A DNA stretch of 64,000 nt from Hydra vulgaris (GCF_038396675.1 NC_088933.1:18743501-18807500); one strand, 5' to 3'. Counted from the first letter of the stretch, positions 23,886-62,700 are shown. Translations and numbers: made by a program. The notes: generated from the sequence alone by a model not told the origin.

Positions 23886-24636
23886 ATCAATTTTACGTCA
23901 TTCTTCCAAGGCTGCCGAGAGCCGCATGCGACCTGGGACAGCAACCCTGGTACGCGCCCTTATTTCATTTGGCGCCCCTTGGATATTGCCGCCCGGGACA
24001 AACTGTCTCGTTTGCCCCCTCTCGGCGGCCCTACATTCTTCGAATTAAAAATTTAAAATCAAGTTTAAGCAAAAAGGTTTATAAAATTAAAGCTGAAGAC
24101 GTAAATTAAATAATTTATTAGATGCAATTCTTTAAAGGTTATTAAAACTTGATAAGATATTAAATAATAAGATAAATAAGACATAATTTAAAGGCATAAA
24201 TTTAAACTTGAGACATAAATTAAACTTACTAAGTTACTTAGGAAATAAACGTCTGCAATAAAGCCAAGCCTTTAAATTCTGGATCCTTGACATTTTTCGA
24301 AAAGATTTTTTTCAATAACGTTAATAATTTTGTTTTATTATACACTCAAAAAAGTGTTTTGAAAACTTCGTTCAAACATTTCTAATGTTATTGAGATAAT
24401 TCAGTTGATTTATAAAATAATTTTTGGATCCCACTGTAGAATACCTCTTCTTGAGTAATCTAGTAAAGTAATTCTCGAGGAATCTAAGAAAAAAAAAAAA
24501 CTCAATTAATTTATTTATAAAAAAAGCAGTTTTCTATTCAATATAGACCAAAAATTTCCAATTGGGTTTGAATCAGAAGAATGCTGGCAAATACATAACT
24601 GGTATTAATTTAAATTTTAGTCAGGGTTAAAATCAC
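23886..24636. other. No functional gene seen; GC-richer patch then AT-rich
   Basis: 23900-24040 is GC-rich with CTGCCGAGAGCCGCATGCGA and GGCGCCCCTTGGATATTGCC and looks like part of an old repeat. An open frame crossing the right TIR (23780-24109) is not a gene. Confidence 0.35.
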
Positions 24637-24658
24637 AATAACCCTAACCCTAACCCTG
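24637..24658. repeat. Short interstitial telomere-like repeat
   Basis: AACCCTAACCCTAACCCT, three TTAGGG units on the complementary strand. A looser CCCTAACCCTAGC patch occurs at 14384-14410. Confidence 0.85.
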
Positions 24659-25788
24659 ATGTTTAAAATCAATATCATGAAATAATAACAATTCCACAGC
24701 GTAATGAATTTTATAATGACATGTCATGTCATTTAACATGGTTCATTGAATTATGTTGAAGATGAGTGTAATGACCATTGAGAAAATATACTTATAGTAT
24801 AAATTATACTTGTAAAAGTTGTATAAGTACAAGTTTAAGATATACTTGTTCCAAGTTGGTTAACTAAGAGTTTGTGATACAGATGATGGTATAGTGAACA
24901 TAGTGCCTTACGCAAGATAAAGTCCTCTAACTTTGTGTGCACTAAAAACATTGGGGTTGAATTTTTCCCCAATTCATTTACAATAGTGAAGTCAACCATT
25001 ATAAAACAAAACAAAAGTAGACTCATTGCTTCAAATAACTTCAGCTCATTTTTTACTTGTCCAATTTTTGTGCTCAACATATCACTAATCTCTTTGCAAT
25101 TGGTTTTACTAATAATTTTGATACTACTAATCTGATGCTCGAATCACATTAGAAGGGAAAGAAGGGCCCTTTTTATTTGCTTTTTTGCAATAATGTCACT
25201 TGACGCTATTATTTGATCAGTATTTTTAGCAGTATTGTTTTATTTGACTTCCTCCCTGATCCAACAGACCTTACAGTTTTACCAGTGTGTTTATATTTCT
25301 TCAAGAATCTGCAAATAGAAATGCTGTTTAATGCTTATATGAAGCTCTTCATGCTCAGCAGCTTCAATATTTGATTTCTATATCTCTATTATAATATTAA
25401 TATTATAATAAAGATATAGAAACTTTTACTTGATCAACAGATATAAAAAAGGTAGTATCTCTCTTTCAGCATAAACACAACAATGTTGTTGTGTTAATGT
25501 TAATATTATTGTGTTTTTGTTACATTACATATCAGGTGCTTTTATTTTATATTTATCAAAAGTTATTACTATTAATTTAAAACAAAGTCAACTGTTTTTA
25601 ATGATAAGTTTTTTTAACCAGGTAACGGTGGTTATTCACAAACTCTGCTATTATTCTATAATACAATTGCATAGTTTGTGAAAGAACAAAGTAAAAACTG
25701 TTTTAATTACATATGAACTTGCACTTAAAGGTATTGAAAGGTTTATTATAAAAGTTTATACACAGTAGTTTGTCATGTACACTTCATA
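24659..25788. other. Upstream region of the DMTF1-like gene
   Basis: No TATA/initiator pair that I trust. Contains a 48-bp AT palindrome (25375-25422, one mismatch) and a 10-bp-arm hairpin AACACAACAA-TG-TTGTTGTGTT (25474-25495). Short open frames on either strand (24835-25135) are overlapping shadows without motifs. Confidence 0.35.
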
Positions 25789-25802
25789 AAACTTTTTTTT
25801 AG
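25789..25802 (+). promoter_or_regulatory. Candidate spliced-leader (trans-splice) acceptor
   Basis: A pyrimidine run CTTTTTTTTAG ends in AG at 25801-25802, 28 nt before the ATG of the DMTF1-like gene, with no upstream exon visible. Hydra is known to add spliced leaders at such 3' splice sites. It could also be the acceptor of an ordinary 5' UTR intron. Confidence 0.4.
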
Positions 25803-25830
25803 TTAATATACAAATAAAAAAATATATAAA

Positions 25831-52472
<26,642 letters not shown>

Positions 52473-52549
52473 AAAAAAGTATTGATCGATTTAACTGCTG
52501 AAGGATATATTTTTTCATATATATATATATACATACATAGAAACTATTT

Positions 52550-52555
52550 ATTAAA
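52550..52555 (+). terminator. Candidate polyadenylation signal ATTAAA
   Basis: First ATTAAA-type hexamer downstream of the stop codon (78 nt). In sequence this AT-rich the match is weak evidence. Confidence 0.25.
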
Positions 52556-53102
52556 TCTATTGCATTATTTTAAATCTGTGATTTGGTTGTAATATATATA
52601 CATAAACACTCATTTGTAAGTTTATTTTTGTAAATAAGTTATTTTATTTGATTAGTAACATTCTTAACTTCTTTTTTAGTTCTAATTTTTTCATTGACAG
52701 GTTGATAACATAAACATGTGCGTTCAGTTAAATGTTTACCTGTTGACTGTCTAAATTATTTTAACAAATACTATATTTATCATTGTTCATTCAACATAAT
52801 CCACAAAATATAGCTGTTTTTATCCGCATATTAATACATACATACGTAAGACGTAAAATATTATTTTAAATGTATTTTTATAATTTATTTCTAAATGCTA
52901 AGCATTTAGACGGATTTTTTTATTGCACGCGGGGTAACATTGGCATTTCTGTCATTGCGATTTTGTCAAACGGCGGAAAAGTTAGTGATGAAAATTTTCC
53001 GGAGAATTTTCGTAAAATTTGCTCACAATTTCCAAAAAAATAAAAATTTTCAAAAAATCGCAATTAGATTATATACTTTAATAAAAGTCATTACTTTGTT
53101 TC
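52556..53102. other. Between DMTF1-like gene and hAT element
   Basis: AT-rich, no gene seen. Confidence 0.4.
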
Positions 53103-55379
53103 AGAAATAGAAGAGACTGGAATTACCGAAAAACGGTTCCTTCGGTAAATTTCGGTTCCTAATTTGATAAGGAACCGATAACTTCGGTTTTTTTCGATTC
53201 CTTATTTTAGGCAAGATTCGAAATTTCGGTAAATTTCGATTCCTTATTTTAAGAAAGAATCGAAATTACGGTAAATTTCGATTCCGATTCTGATAAAGAA
53301 CCGATAACTTCGGTTCTTTTCGATTCCTAATTTTAAGCAATAATCGAAATTACCGTAAATTTTGGTTTCAATTTCGGTTCTTAGCGGGAAATATCGCAAA
53401 AAATCGAAAATGCTACAAAGAATCGAAATTGTTACTAAGAATTGAAAAACTTGAATTTTTTTAATTTTTATTTTCAAAAATACAGTTGAAATACAGTTAT
53501 TCTAAATCACTATCAGTGAGATCAGTGACACTGTCCTTGCTGCCCTTGCGACTACCACTAGCACTGCTATAAGCTACGCTAGTAGAACTATCACTAGCTT
53601 CAGTATTAAATAAATCTTTAGATGCATCATATATAGGGTTTTTTTTCATTGGTGATTCAAGTACAAGTTTCCTTTTTTTAGCTCTTTGTAGTAGACTTTG
53701 AGACTGTGATTCATTTGGTTTCAAAAAACTTTTCATTTCTGTCTGTTTGGTTGATTGGGTTTGTGTAGATGGAGATGGTTGAGGTTGAGTCTGAGAAGTT
53801 GATGGTAGAGGTTGAGTCTGTGAAGTTGATGGGAGAGGTGGATGGTAGAGGTTGATCTTGAGAGGTGGATGGTAGAGGTTGAGACTGATAGCCTGGTTCA
53901 CCAGGGCATTTTTTGTCCCAGGACCTTATTTTTGATTTGACTAGTGGAAAGTTTTCTTTTATGAACATTATTTTTTGAAGGGTCTCTGCTTCATATTGTG
54001 TCTTTTATCACTAATAATATTTCCTCCTAATGAAAATAGCCTTTCTGAAGAGCATGAAGTCACTGGTGGACACAAGTACTTCCTTGCCATAGCAGCTAGT
54101 AATGGCAGTTCCTTTTGATTGACCTTCCACCATTCCGAAACCTTCACATCCTTAGCTGGCTTTTGCATAGACAAGTACCTTTTAAATTCCATCTAAAAAA
54201 AAATTTGAATTTACCGCAAAGAATCGAAAAAATATTTATAAGTATCGGAAATATTTATAAGAATCGAAATTATTATTAATAAAAATGAATATCTACCTTT
54301 AGAGGAGGCTCTGATGGTCCTGCCAAAGTTGGTGCATCATTTCCATCATTTTCCACGGCCATTCTCTCAAAATCATCCATATCTTCATCTAAGTTTGGCT
54401 GTGCAGAAGGTAATGAAGCCTCATAAGCCTTATTGTATTCTCTGGTAGTTGGATGATTGTCTACCAGTTGGTCTATTATTCCATCTAAATGATCTTTGTT
54501 GCCCTTGATTAATGTGATAGAATAACCTCTATAAAATGGGTCAAACACACTTGCAAGATTAAAGTCATTAACTTCAGTGCCTTTATCTGGAATCCTAGTT
54601 TCCAAGTATTCTATAAACCTGGTCATTGCATCTTTAGCAATTCTTGAACCTGGAAAAGAAAAAAAAATATAAATAATCAAAATTGCATAATTTGTTGATA
54701 ATTATTCGAAAGAATCGAAATTTGTTGATAATTATCGAAATTATTAGTAAGAATCGAAAGAATCACAAAAAAATATTTTTTACCTGAAGTATTTTGTGTA
54801 ACTGTCCTATGGCACATAGTAATCAATGAAAAGAGGTGTTGCTGGATCTTGTGAACTGTAGGTGTTTTATCTGAGGACCAAATCTCTGAGTATTCTTGAC
54901 ATTTTGCCAAGAAAGGATGAAGTTCTGCAATTACTTGAAAATCTTCATCACTTGGTATAAGTATTGTCAAGTTTGCATTCAGGCTGTTATCTCTGACTAA
55001 CTTCAAACCTTGCTCATTTCTTAACACTGACTTGAACAGCATTGCATTTGAATTCCATCTTGTTTGCACTGGTTGGATTAGATTGATTGGATTACACCCT
55101 AGAGATTCACATTCTTGTTTGATTTCATACCAATCCTTAGTGCTTTGATGTGTCCTTTGAGCAAGTCTCTTGCACTTATCAACAATTACCTTAACCTCAC
55201 CATTTTCTAATGTGTCTTTCAAACAGTTGTTTAACATGTGATCAACACACACCAATTGCTTGTCCAATAAAGTTGATAAACTGACAGCTGCCTTCATGTT
55301 AGCTGCACCATCAGTCACACATGTTCTTTCTAGGTCAGGCCTTGCCAAGACTTCATATTTTGAAATCATAGTGTCTAAT

Positions 55380-55433
55380 CCTTTGGCAAGTAAAGGACCT
55401 GTTTTCCTAAACAGGTCCTTTACTTGCCAAAGG
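55380..55433. repeat. Perfect inverted duplication inside the hAT core exon, 25-bp arms, 4-nt loop
   Basis: Left arm 55380-55404 (CCTTTGGCAAGTAAAGGACC + TGTTT), loop TCCT, exact inverse 55409-55433. On the coding (minus) strand the downstream arm encodes the expected TGPLLAKGLDTM; the upstream arm is its inverted copy and shifts the frame. Confidence 0.95.
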
Positions 55434-56271
55434 CAAGTTTAAATGAGCCTGGCAGTCCAAACTGTACTTTTTCAACTCAAAATCACTGTTGATGTAATGG
55501 AGTGTGAGAGATTCAAAAGGATCACCATTTTTTGCAGTCCAACCATCTGATGTAAAAGCTACACTTTCACATTCTGGTACTTCTTCCTCAAGTTGATTGG
55601 TTATTGCCTTTTCAATATTATGATGAATCATGTCAAGCTTTGTTGTAGCAAGTGTTTTTGGTGTTTTTATGATTGCTTTTGGTGCCAAATAGTTCAAGAG
55701 CAACTTCATTCCTGGAGTTTCCACAATATTGAAAGGAAGATTTGACATGATGCAGGCCAGAGTGAGAACTGTATCAAAATCAAGCTGACAGCTGCTTTGT
55801 GAATCCCATTTAGTTATCTGAAATAATAAAAAAAATGTAAAATATCGAAAGGAATCGAAATTACCGCAAGGAATCGAAATTACGTTAAACAAGACCTAAC
55901 AACCTAATATATATGGGTAAGTTGTTGCAGTTTCTAGAGACAGTGCTAATCACTCTATCTATTAAAACAAAGAATTTTAAAGTTAAAAGCCTTTAAAGTT
56001 TTGAAACGTTTGAAAAACACGTGTTTACTAAATCTACATGCACGTGTTAGGTGACAGGTCAAATCAAAAACTTTAAACCTTAATAACTTTGTTAATATTG
56101 AGTTTAGAGCAAAAAGGACATTAATTTGGAATCATTAAATTGTTGTCTAGTGTGGAAATTTAACTTTTTATTAATTTACAGAGTTATTAAACTTTAAAGT
56201 ATATTATAAATTTGGAAAAGGGCTGAAAAGTTTCTAATTGAATATAAAAATAGATTTCTAACATTAGTTTC

Positions 56272-56404
56272 ATCAAAATCAAGCCCGAATTGGTAAATTG
56301 AGAAAAAAAATATTTTCTGCATGGCCCAAACGGCGCCCAAAAGATCCGAGTTTTTTTTGAAGAAATATTTTTTCTCAATTTACCAATTTGGGCTTGATTT
56401 TGAT
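56272..56404. repeat. Long inverted repeat in a hAT intron
   Basis: ATCAAAATCAAGCCCGAATT..GGTAAATTGAGAAAAAA is mirrored by TTTTTTCTCAATTTACCAAT..TTGGGCTTGATTTTGAT around a ~50-nt GC-richer centre. Confidence 0.85.
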
Positions 56405-57337
56405 TCGAATATTTACAAATAAAAACGGTAAAATGTTATAAAAACGATTATTTAAGCTACTAAAAAATTACAATATTTTTCTCACCTTAACATACTCATC
56501 CAGAGTTACTTGAAGTTTTTCATGACCACCTTGCTGACTGGATGGTGGAGACTTTTTACTAAGGTTAGCCACCCTTTTTTTACTAGTGGTTGTGGCTGGA
56601 AAGAAACCTCTCAAACTTGAAGATCTATCAAGCTCCTTTTCAACCTCCTACCTGTCAAGGTAGTGCAGCCAGTTGCATTACCTTGTCATTCTTTGCCTTA
56701 AGATAAGCTTTGGCTTGAATGGGATGCTGAGATCTGTATAAAAAAAGATTTAAAATAAATAATTATAGGGATAGGAATCGAAATTACCGAAATAATTGAA
56801 AATATTGAAAAGAATCGAACAAATTGAAATAACTCCTATAGATGGCGCTATATTAAATTAAATGTAACAAACAGTATTACTGTTAGCTGTTACTGTATAA
56901 TAAATAATAATCAGTGCTTATGTTTATTTAATTATTCAGAACTATTGTTATTTTTTTATTTTTTTATAAAGTAAATCTTTACTTAATATTAACTTAAATT
57001 GCAAAAATTCTGAAAATATTAAAAAGAATCCAAATTACCAAAAATATTAAAAAAACATTACTTACCCTAAATGTTTACTCATTCCTGATGTACTTCCATG
57101 GCAGCAAGTTAACACTGCTTGACATTGATTACAACTTGATTTATAAGTTTTCTTTTTGGTGACAGAGTTCACTGTCACTTCTGGTAGTTTGGTAAAGTAA
57201 TTCCAAATTGCATTATTAACTTGAGACATTGTTGTAAATTGTAATGTTGTTGTTGTTTGTAAGAGTTGTTTGTGAAACAATAAATTGTAACTGATTAGAT
57301 TTTCACAAAACCCCACTATTTATACTGGTAAAGGGGA

Positions 57338-57545
57338 ATCCCTTAGGGGAGGAAAATTAAATTTGAATGAATTTGAATTTAATTTCGCACGCCATTATTA
57401 AAACGTATTTGTAATAAAAACGATTCTTTACAATAAAAACGATTTTTTAATTAATCCCTTAGGGGAGGTAAATTAAATTGGAATGAATTTGAATTTAATT
57501 TCGCACGCCATTATTATAACGTATTTGTAATAAAAACGATTTTTT
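57338..57545. repeat. Direct duplication, 115-bp period, upstream of the hAT ORF
   Basis: ATCCCTTAGGGGAGG..AATTAAATT..GAATTTAATTTCGCACGCC occurs twice (from 57338 and 57453) just 5' of the transposase start. Confidence 0.85.
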
Positions 57546-58019
57546 AATTAATAATTGAAATTTAACGTTTTTATTACAAAGAATCGAAATTACCGAAATA
57601 ATTGAAAATATTGAAAAGAATCGAAAATATTGATTATAACGGAAGTATATTATTAAAAAAAAGGTGAGTAATCAATTTACGGTTCTTTTCGATTCCTATT
57701 CTGATAAAGAACCGATAACTTCGGTTCTTTGCGATTCCTTTTTTTATAAGGAACCGATAACTTCGGTTCTTTTCGATTCCTATTCTGATAAAGAACCGAA
57801 ACCTTCGATTCCTTTCGATTCCCCGAAAAATACCGAAGAACCGTTTTTCGGGAACTTCAGTCCTTAAGAAATAGTCGTTAATCAACTAAGTAACAACTTT
57901 CACGAAATGTAGATAAAATAAAATGTATACTTTTCCATAAAGTAAATAAATCAGAAAGCATTCCTCATAAATTACCAAATCTTATAATCTTAAAAATCTA
58001 AATCTTATTAAGGGAAACA

Positions 58020-59040
58020 TACGTAAACTTTTTTAGGAGTAAAACTGGATAAAAATTGTATTGAACTGCATGTAAATAGTATCGAAACAACATTCTCAAA
58101 AAGTATGGCAATGGTGGTAAAGGCTAAACCTTTCCTAAATGTGAAAAATTTATATTTTGCTTTCATTTACAATTATTTGTCTTACTGTAATATTGTGTGG
58201 ACTAGTACTAGCCATACAAAACTAAAGAAAATCTACAACAACAAACAAAGTATGCGTGCGGAATAGTTTTTGGAGCCTATAGAAATGCTCTTTGCGAACC
58301 ACTTTTAAGTGCTTTAAATGTGTATAAACTTAATTTACACCAAGTTTTATGGTTTATGTTTTAAAACAAAAATGGGGTTGTCCCCAAAAACTTTCGAACT
58401 TGTTTTAATAAATTTAATCAACAAAGTTGATTAAGTTTCTTAGTATTCAACAAAGTTTTCAGATAACAACTTTGTTCTTCTCAAATGAAATTTAAAATTA
58501 ACTTCCTATTCAGTTAAATACCGCGGATCTTATCTGTGGAAAAAATTCTGCAAACAAGAATGCATTGGAGCTATTTAAGAATGAATCAAAGCGATTACTA
58601 CTGTTGCCAGTGGGCACAGTACGTTTTTAAATCGTTCTTTGGACGTTTTTATTAAGTTTTAAACCTTATAAAAACGTCTAAAAGACGTTTTAAAAACGTA
58701 CCGTGCCCACTGGGTTCAGGGATCTTAATTTATCCGACTTTAAATTTTTTACCGTCCGTTAAGCTTTCTCAATTTTATCAATTTGGCATATTGTGTATAG
58801 GAGAACAATATTCTAGCATAGGACGTACATAATACAGTAGGCTTTTACCATTAGTCATCTATTACGTGAATGAAAAGCTTTTTGAATTGCTTTATTCTCT
58901 TAATTATTTTCTGTTTTATTTCAGATTTTTGTCTTTATATACATTTGTACGTTACGGTTATGTAGAATTTTTTTTATGGGGCTTGGCGATAAGGCAAAAT
59001 GTATCTTCTTCTTGCTCCAACCATTAATTCCGATATATGT
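58020..59040 (+). mobile_element. LINE 3' fragment carrying a MITE
   Basis: The plus strand reads LGVKLDKNCIELHVNSIETT, MAMVVKAKPFLNVKNLYFAF and IYNYLSYCNIVWTSTSHTKL (RT thumb region), then ALCEPLLSALNVYKLNLHQV after a frame change. It ends in the 3' UTR GGGGCTTGGCGATAAGGCAA..CTTCTTGCTCC, shared with the copy at 19389-20112. It is 5'-truncated and has several stops. Confidence 0.78.
58607..58713. mobile_element. 107-bp MITE in the LINE fragment
   Basis: CCAGTGGGCACAGTACGTTT..TTAAAT and inverse TTTAAAACGTACCGTGCC..CACTGG form a nearly complete foldback with internal GGACGTTTTTAT / ATAAAAACGTCTAAAAG arms. Confidence 0.85.
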
Positions 59041-59115
59041 ATATGCAAAGTACACATTTTTTAACGGCCAAATTAAATACTTTTATAAGAAATAATAATT
59101 TTAGTGAAATTAATT

Positions 59116-59270
59116 GCCGACAGTGGGTTAATGCTTACAGTGGTTTTGATTACAGACATTGGATTACAATAAAATTGATTGCCGACACTGGATTAGTGCT
59201 TACAGTAAAATTGAATACAGACATTGGATTATTGCTTACAGTAAAATTGATTACAGACAGTGGGTTATTT
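59116..59270. repeat. 36-bp tandem repeat keeping an open frame
   Basis: About four units GCCGACAGTGGGTTAATGCT..TACAGTAAAATTGATT, one shortened to 29 bp. It gives a repeated T(D/A)TGL-LTVKLI-like peptide in a plus frame (59037-59291) without other coding evidence. Confidence 0.8.
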
Positions 59271-59291
59271 AAAGTAGAATTACTTCGCTAA

Positions 59292-60693
59292 GCAGAACTA
59301 ACATGTTGCTAAGTTAAAATCCAAAAGCTATGATGATTCTTACAGTAGGTAGTCAATACTAGTAGAAAAACAGTCATCAGAGTCTAAAGATGTACTACAT
59401 TTCCTTGTTTTTTCAGAAGTACAACCAAACATCATCAAAGTGAACATCACAATGAAATCCAGTTAAAAATGACATCTAGCTGGTTCTAATAAGTTACTAT
59501 GCTAATAAATGATCGGAGCATATATGTTTAAAACGTTTTCTTAATTTTGTTTGTCGAAATTTTAATTATAATGTCACACCTAATAAATTGATTGTAACAT
59601 TTTCAGCATAAAATATATATTTTAAATATATATATTCTTCAATATTACTCCATACAACATTGACAGTTGTACCGCAATAATAAAATTAATGCCTTGCCAT
59701 TAATATTACATAACTAATTACATTTTTTATCAATTTATGGTAGCAATATCATTTGTAAACTCGTAAAAATATTTAAAAAATATTTTTTTTGTTTTAAAAA
59801 TATTACCTTTTTTTGTCATACAGAGTAAATGCCTATGAAAATAGTGAAATGAGTGAAAAACTATGAAAATATTATATAACAAAAACTAGAGATTTCACCC
59901 TATATATAACAGCATCAAATCGAGGTAAATATGATTAACAAATACGCAGGGCAATTTAAACATAGAATTAGAATTGCAAATTAAATTTCTCTTGTGCATT
60001 CTGGTCATTGTTGGTTTTTAAAAATTTATTTTGACTTATTAGACGTCCTGGAGATTCTCACCCGTAAATTCCCAATAATCAATCTTTAAAGCCTACCATA
60101 CTTTTGTTTTAATATGTTTAAAGCGAATGCTATATATTTAGCAACATTTTGGCTTACGATTCTGTGGCAAATCCTTTTATGATATTTAAACGCAAATAGC
60201 TATTTACATTTTTTAAAATGAAGTTTATGCGGTGTCTTCGTTTGTTTTAGTTTTTATGTCTTAAAGTCTAAAAAAAAACAATTAAAAGTGCATAGTAAAT
60301 AACATATGAAATTAATTCACCTGTAAAGTTGACCGAGATTTCATCGCGGATTTTACTACCATTTTTATTCCTTAATAAAACCTACGAAGATCGATCTTTG
60401 AAATATAGTATTATATATCATTGGAAAAAATAAAAGTTAGGCAATAATATCTAACACAGTATTTTTACCAGTCATTTTTTTAAATGAAGATGTGCAGCTA
60501 AGAAGTTGGATAACATTTCGATATTTTTTTACTAATCGTAAAACAATATGGCTGACTTATTTCGACAACATCTTAAATTAACTTTATACAAACATATTAA
60601 ATATATATATTTAACATAAACTATACAACTTTATTATGAAAAATAATTTTTTATACATAAAATATAAAATTTATTATGCAGTTTTCTTTCTTT
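59292..60693. other. No gene seen
   Basis: AT-rich; nothing recognised. Confidence 0.4.
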
Positions 60694-62700
60694 GAGGGAT
60701 GATGGTCGGTTTTAATGACTTTGCCATTTCTTATTGAAATGGTCACTCATACTTTCTAATTTTCGTATACCAGACATGCTCGAGTATATTCTTTCGATAT
60801 TATTAAATTCTGTATGAATACTCTCATCAGCTTGCTCCCCATATAATCCAAGACCTACTCCCCATGTGGTCAAAAATACTCTCATGTGGTTCTCTAACAT
60901 ATGCATTTTGGAAGTTATTGATTCCCTTGGACAAGTGCTTCAAAAAAACTTCATTAATTCACATACTGCTATTTCTAGAAAAAAAAACTTAACTAGTAAA
61001 CCTAAATGAATAATGGAAAAATTTGTCTTTAAACAATATTTATTAAATATTTCTTATAAACTTACCAAAACTCTTTATTTTTTCTTCGCAGAATAAATGA
61101 CACATGAGTTTATTTCATTGTGACACTTTGAATAGTATGACACTAATTTGTTTGTAATTGTGACACTGTGAATAGTTATTAAACAAAATATTGAATTTTC
61201 ATTGTTAGTTATTCGCCTCTACATGAATTGGATGTTATTGTTATTTTATATGATTGAAAACTACTAGGGGAATCAAGTCACATAACTTTTTTATGTTACC
61301 AACCTAAAAAAATAAACAAAAATCATTTACCACATTTGTATAATAAAAGTTTTTATTATATGCATATGCTTTATATGCATAAATACGTATATGCATTGCA
61401 ATATATTTGATCAGAAATGTTGATCGGAAAAAAAACCTGCATAGCATACAGAACAAATTTTATTTCATACTATACCTTTAACATTTTATGAACATGATTT
61501 CCAATGAACAAGCAACTATGACATGCTTGACATTGCACTCCACACAACTGTAAAACAGATTCAATTCCTTTTATTATTGGCCTATTCCTTCTAATTATTC
61601 AACTTCATAGACTTCTGCAATTTGTGCCTCTTTAAAAATTAAATATAATTATTGTACAAAAAATCCAGATAATACACTTTGTAAAATAAAATAAACAATG
61701 CTCTAAAAATAAATAATTATTTCCAGTACCATTTAATAGATACCTTTTCTACTCTCTTTGATTTTAACAGTGCAATTCTCTCTATGTACAATAACTGCAA
61801 GTGTATAAATATCAAATATATAATCACCAAATATAAACACACACAAATTCTTTTCCCTAAAATTACAATTTATTAAAATTGATTTAAAAAGTTTTTTATT
61901 TTAAACAATTTTTTTATAAGTCGAAGAGCAAATAAATTTTGGAAATATTTGATTATTAACCTCCATTTCATTGTTTGAAGCTGTCTAATTTCATCTATGT
62001 ATCTTGAGAGCCAAATTTTAAGGTTTGATCTATAGTCTTTGGCCTCAAATATATTGAAAACTGTTGAATTATTCTTTAAATTAGGTTTAGAAACATTAGC
62101 TATCTGATAGCTCATTTTAAATGAACCACCTCCGTTGTCGCCACAAACCTTTACATGTATTTCACTAGGATTTATCTTTTCATTTGTTAGTTGGTTATAG
62201 CTACGATAATAAAGAAGAAATTGTTTATTTATAAAATAAAGATTAGAATTTAAACAAATTATTTATAAAAAACTTAAATATATTTTAAACTTACCTTTCT
62301 AATTCATCCAGCAACTTGATTAAATGCGATGGTAAATCATTAATATATGTTGCAGGAGGAACTTTTATTTCAAAAGTTCCTTTTTTATTTTTGAATTCAA
62401 ACAGAAATTCTTTGTTTTCAACAATCAAATCATCACCTGACAAATATTTAGAAACTTTTTGCTGATTAGAAAGTGACAGTAGCTTGACATTTTGTGAGCG
62501 GAAAAATCTGAAATAAAGATAACTATAAATAAACATATATGTGTGTGTGCAGGGCCGGATTAACATCCTCGGGTCTCGAAGCACTTACCTAATCATTTTT
62601 TCCATCTTTTCCCGAGGTAAACCACAATTTGCCTTTAGTGATACAATACCTTCTGACCCTATCTGAACTTGGGGGATGTTTGCTTTTTTCAGTATATTAA
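60694..62700 (-). pseudogene. Spliced copy of the KLGINGG / VGLGLYGEQ family, one nonsense codon
   Basis: Minus-strand exons: about 62700-62589 (KKANIPQVQIGSEGIVSLKA..MEKMI), 62507-62295 (FFRSQNVKLLSLSNQQ..FEIKVPPATYIND..LLDELE), 62200 to about 61947 (INPSEIHVKVCGDNGGGSFK..QLQTMKW), a possible small exon near 61793-61740, about 61600-61476 (GVQCQACHSCLFIGNHVHKM), and 60969-60694 (ESITSKMHMLENHMRVFLTT..WGVGLGLYGEQADESIHTEF). Joins 62589/62507 and 62295/62200 are GT-AG and in phase (both phase 2, creating R and S). A TGA near 60940 interrupts the last exon (FF-stop-STCPRES), and exon joins in the middle could not be resolved. It is the same family as 9726-10584. Function is unknown; the family is multi-copy in cnidarians. 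Confidence 0.65.

Larger units (their letters stand above)
53497..57229 (-). pseudogene. hAT transposase with BED finger, six spliced pieces, frameshifted
   Basis: Pieces on the minus strand: 57229-57066 (BED zinc finger: IWNYFTKLPEV, SSCNQCQAVLTC, STSGMSKHLG), 56733-56486, 55817-54784 (core), 54649-54297, 54192-53497 (the final one including tail). All introns are GT-AG. The core has VAFTSDGWTAKN, then RTCVTDGAANMKAAV with the catalytic Asp, LVCVDHMLNNCLKDTL (C-x2-H), and PVQTRWNSNAMLF. The C-terminal PLLAAMARKYLCPPVTSCSS-ERLFS holds the terminal Glu and dimer interface. The tail is Ser/Pro/Gln rich from PLPSTSQ repeats. Frame breaks near 56650, at the 55380 palindrome, near 53975 and near 53840 show that it cannot be made intact. 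The start at 57229 (MSQVNNAIWNYF) is chosen over 57316 because BED fingers sit near the N-terminus. Confidence 0.88.
53111..57866 (-). mobile_element. Full-length hAT transposon, 4756 bp, 8-bp target duplication
   Basis: AGAAATAG flanks both sides (53103-53110 and 57867-57874). The inverted ends are AAGAGACTGGAATTACCG..AAAAACGGTTC on the left and, read inward, TAAGGACTGAAGTTCCCGAA..AAACGGTTC on the right. Subterminal regions are packed with TTCGGTTC / GAATCGAAATTACC motifs in both orientations. A multi-exon transposase runs on the minus strand. End sequence, 8-bp duplication and encoded domains all agree on the hAT superfamily. Confidence 0.93.

Noticed and set aside
55260-55442. Plus-strand 60-aa ORF
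   Set aside because: It is an antisense shadow of the hAT core exon produced through the palindrome.
53111-57866. Active autonomous hAT
   Set aside because: Exact target duplication and good ends, but the transposase has at least four frame breaks; this copy could move only with a transposase supplied elsewhere.
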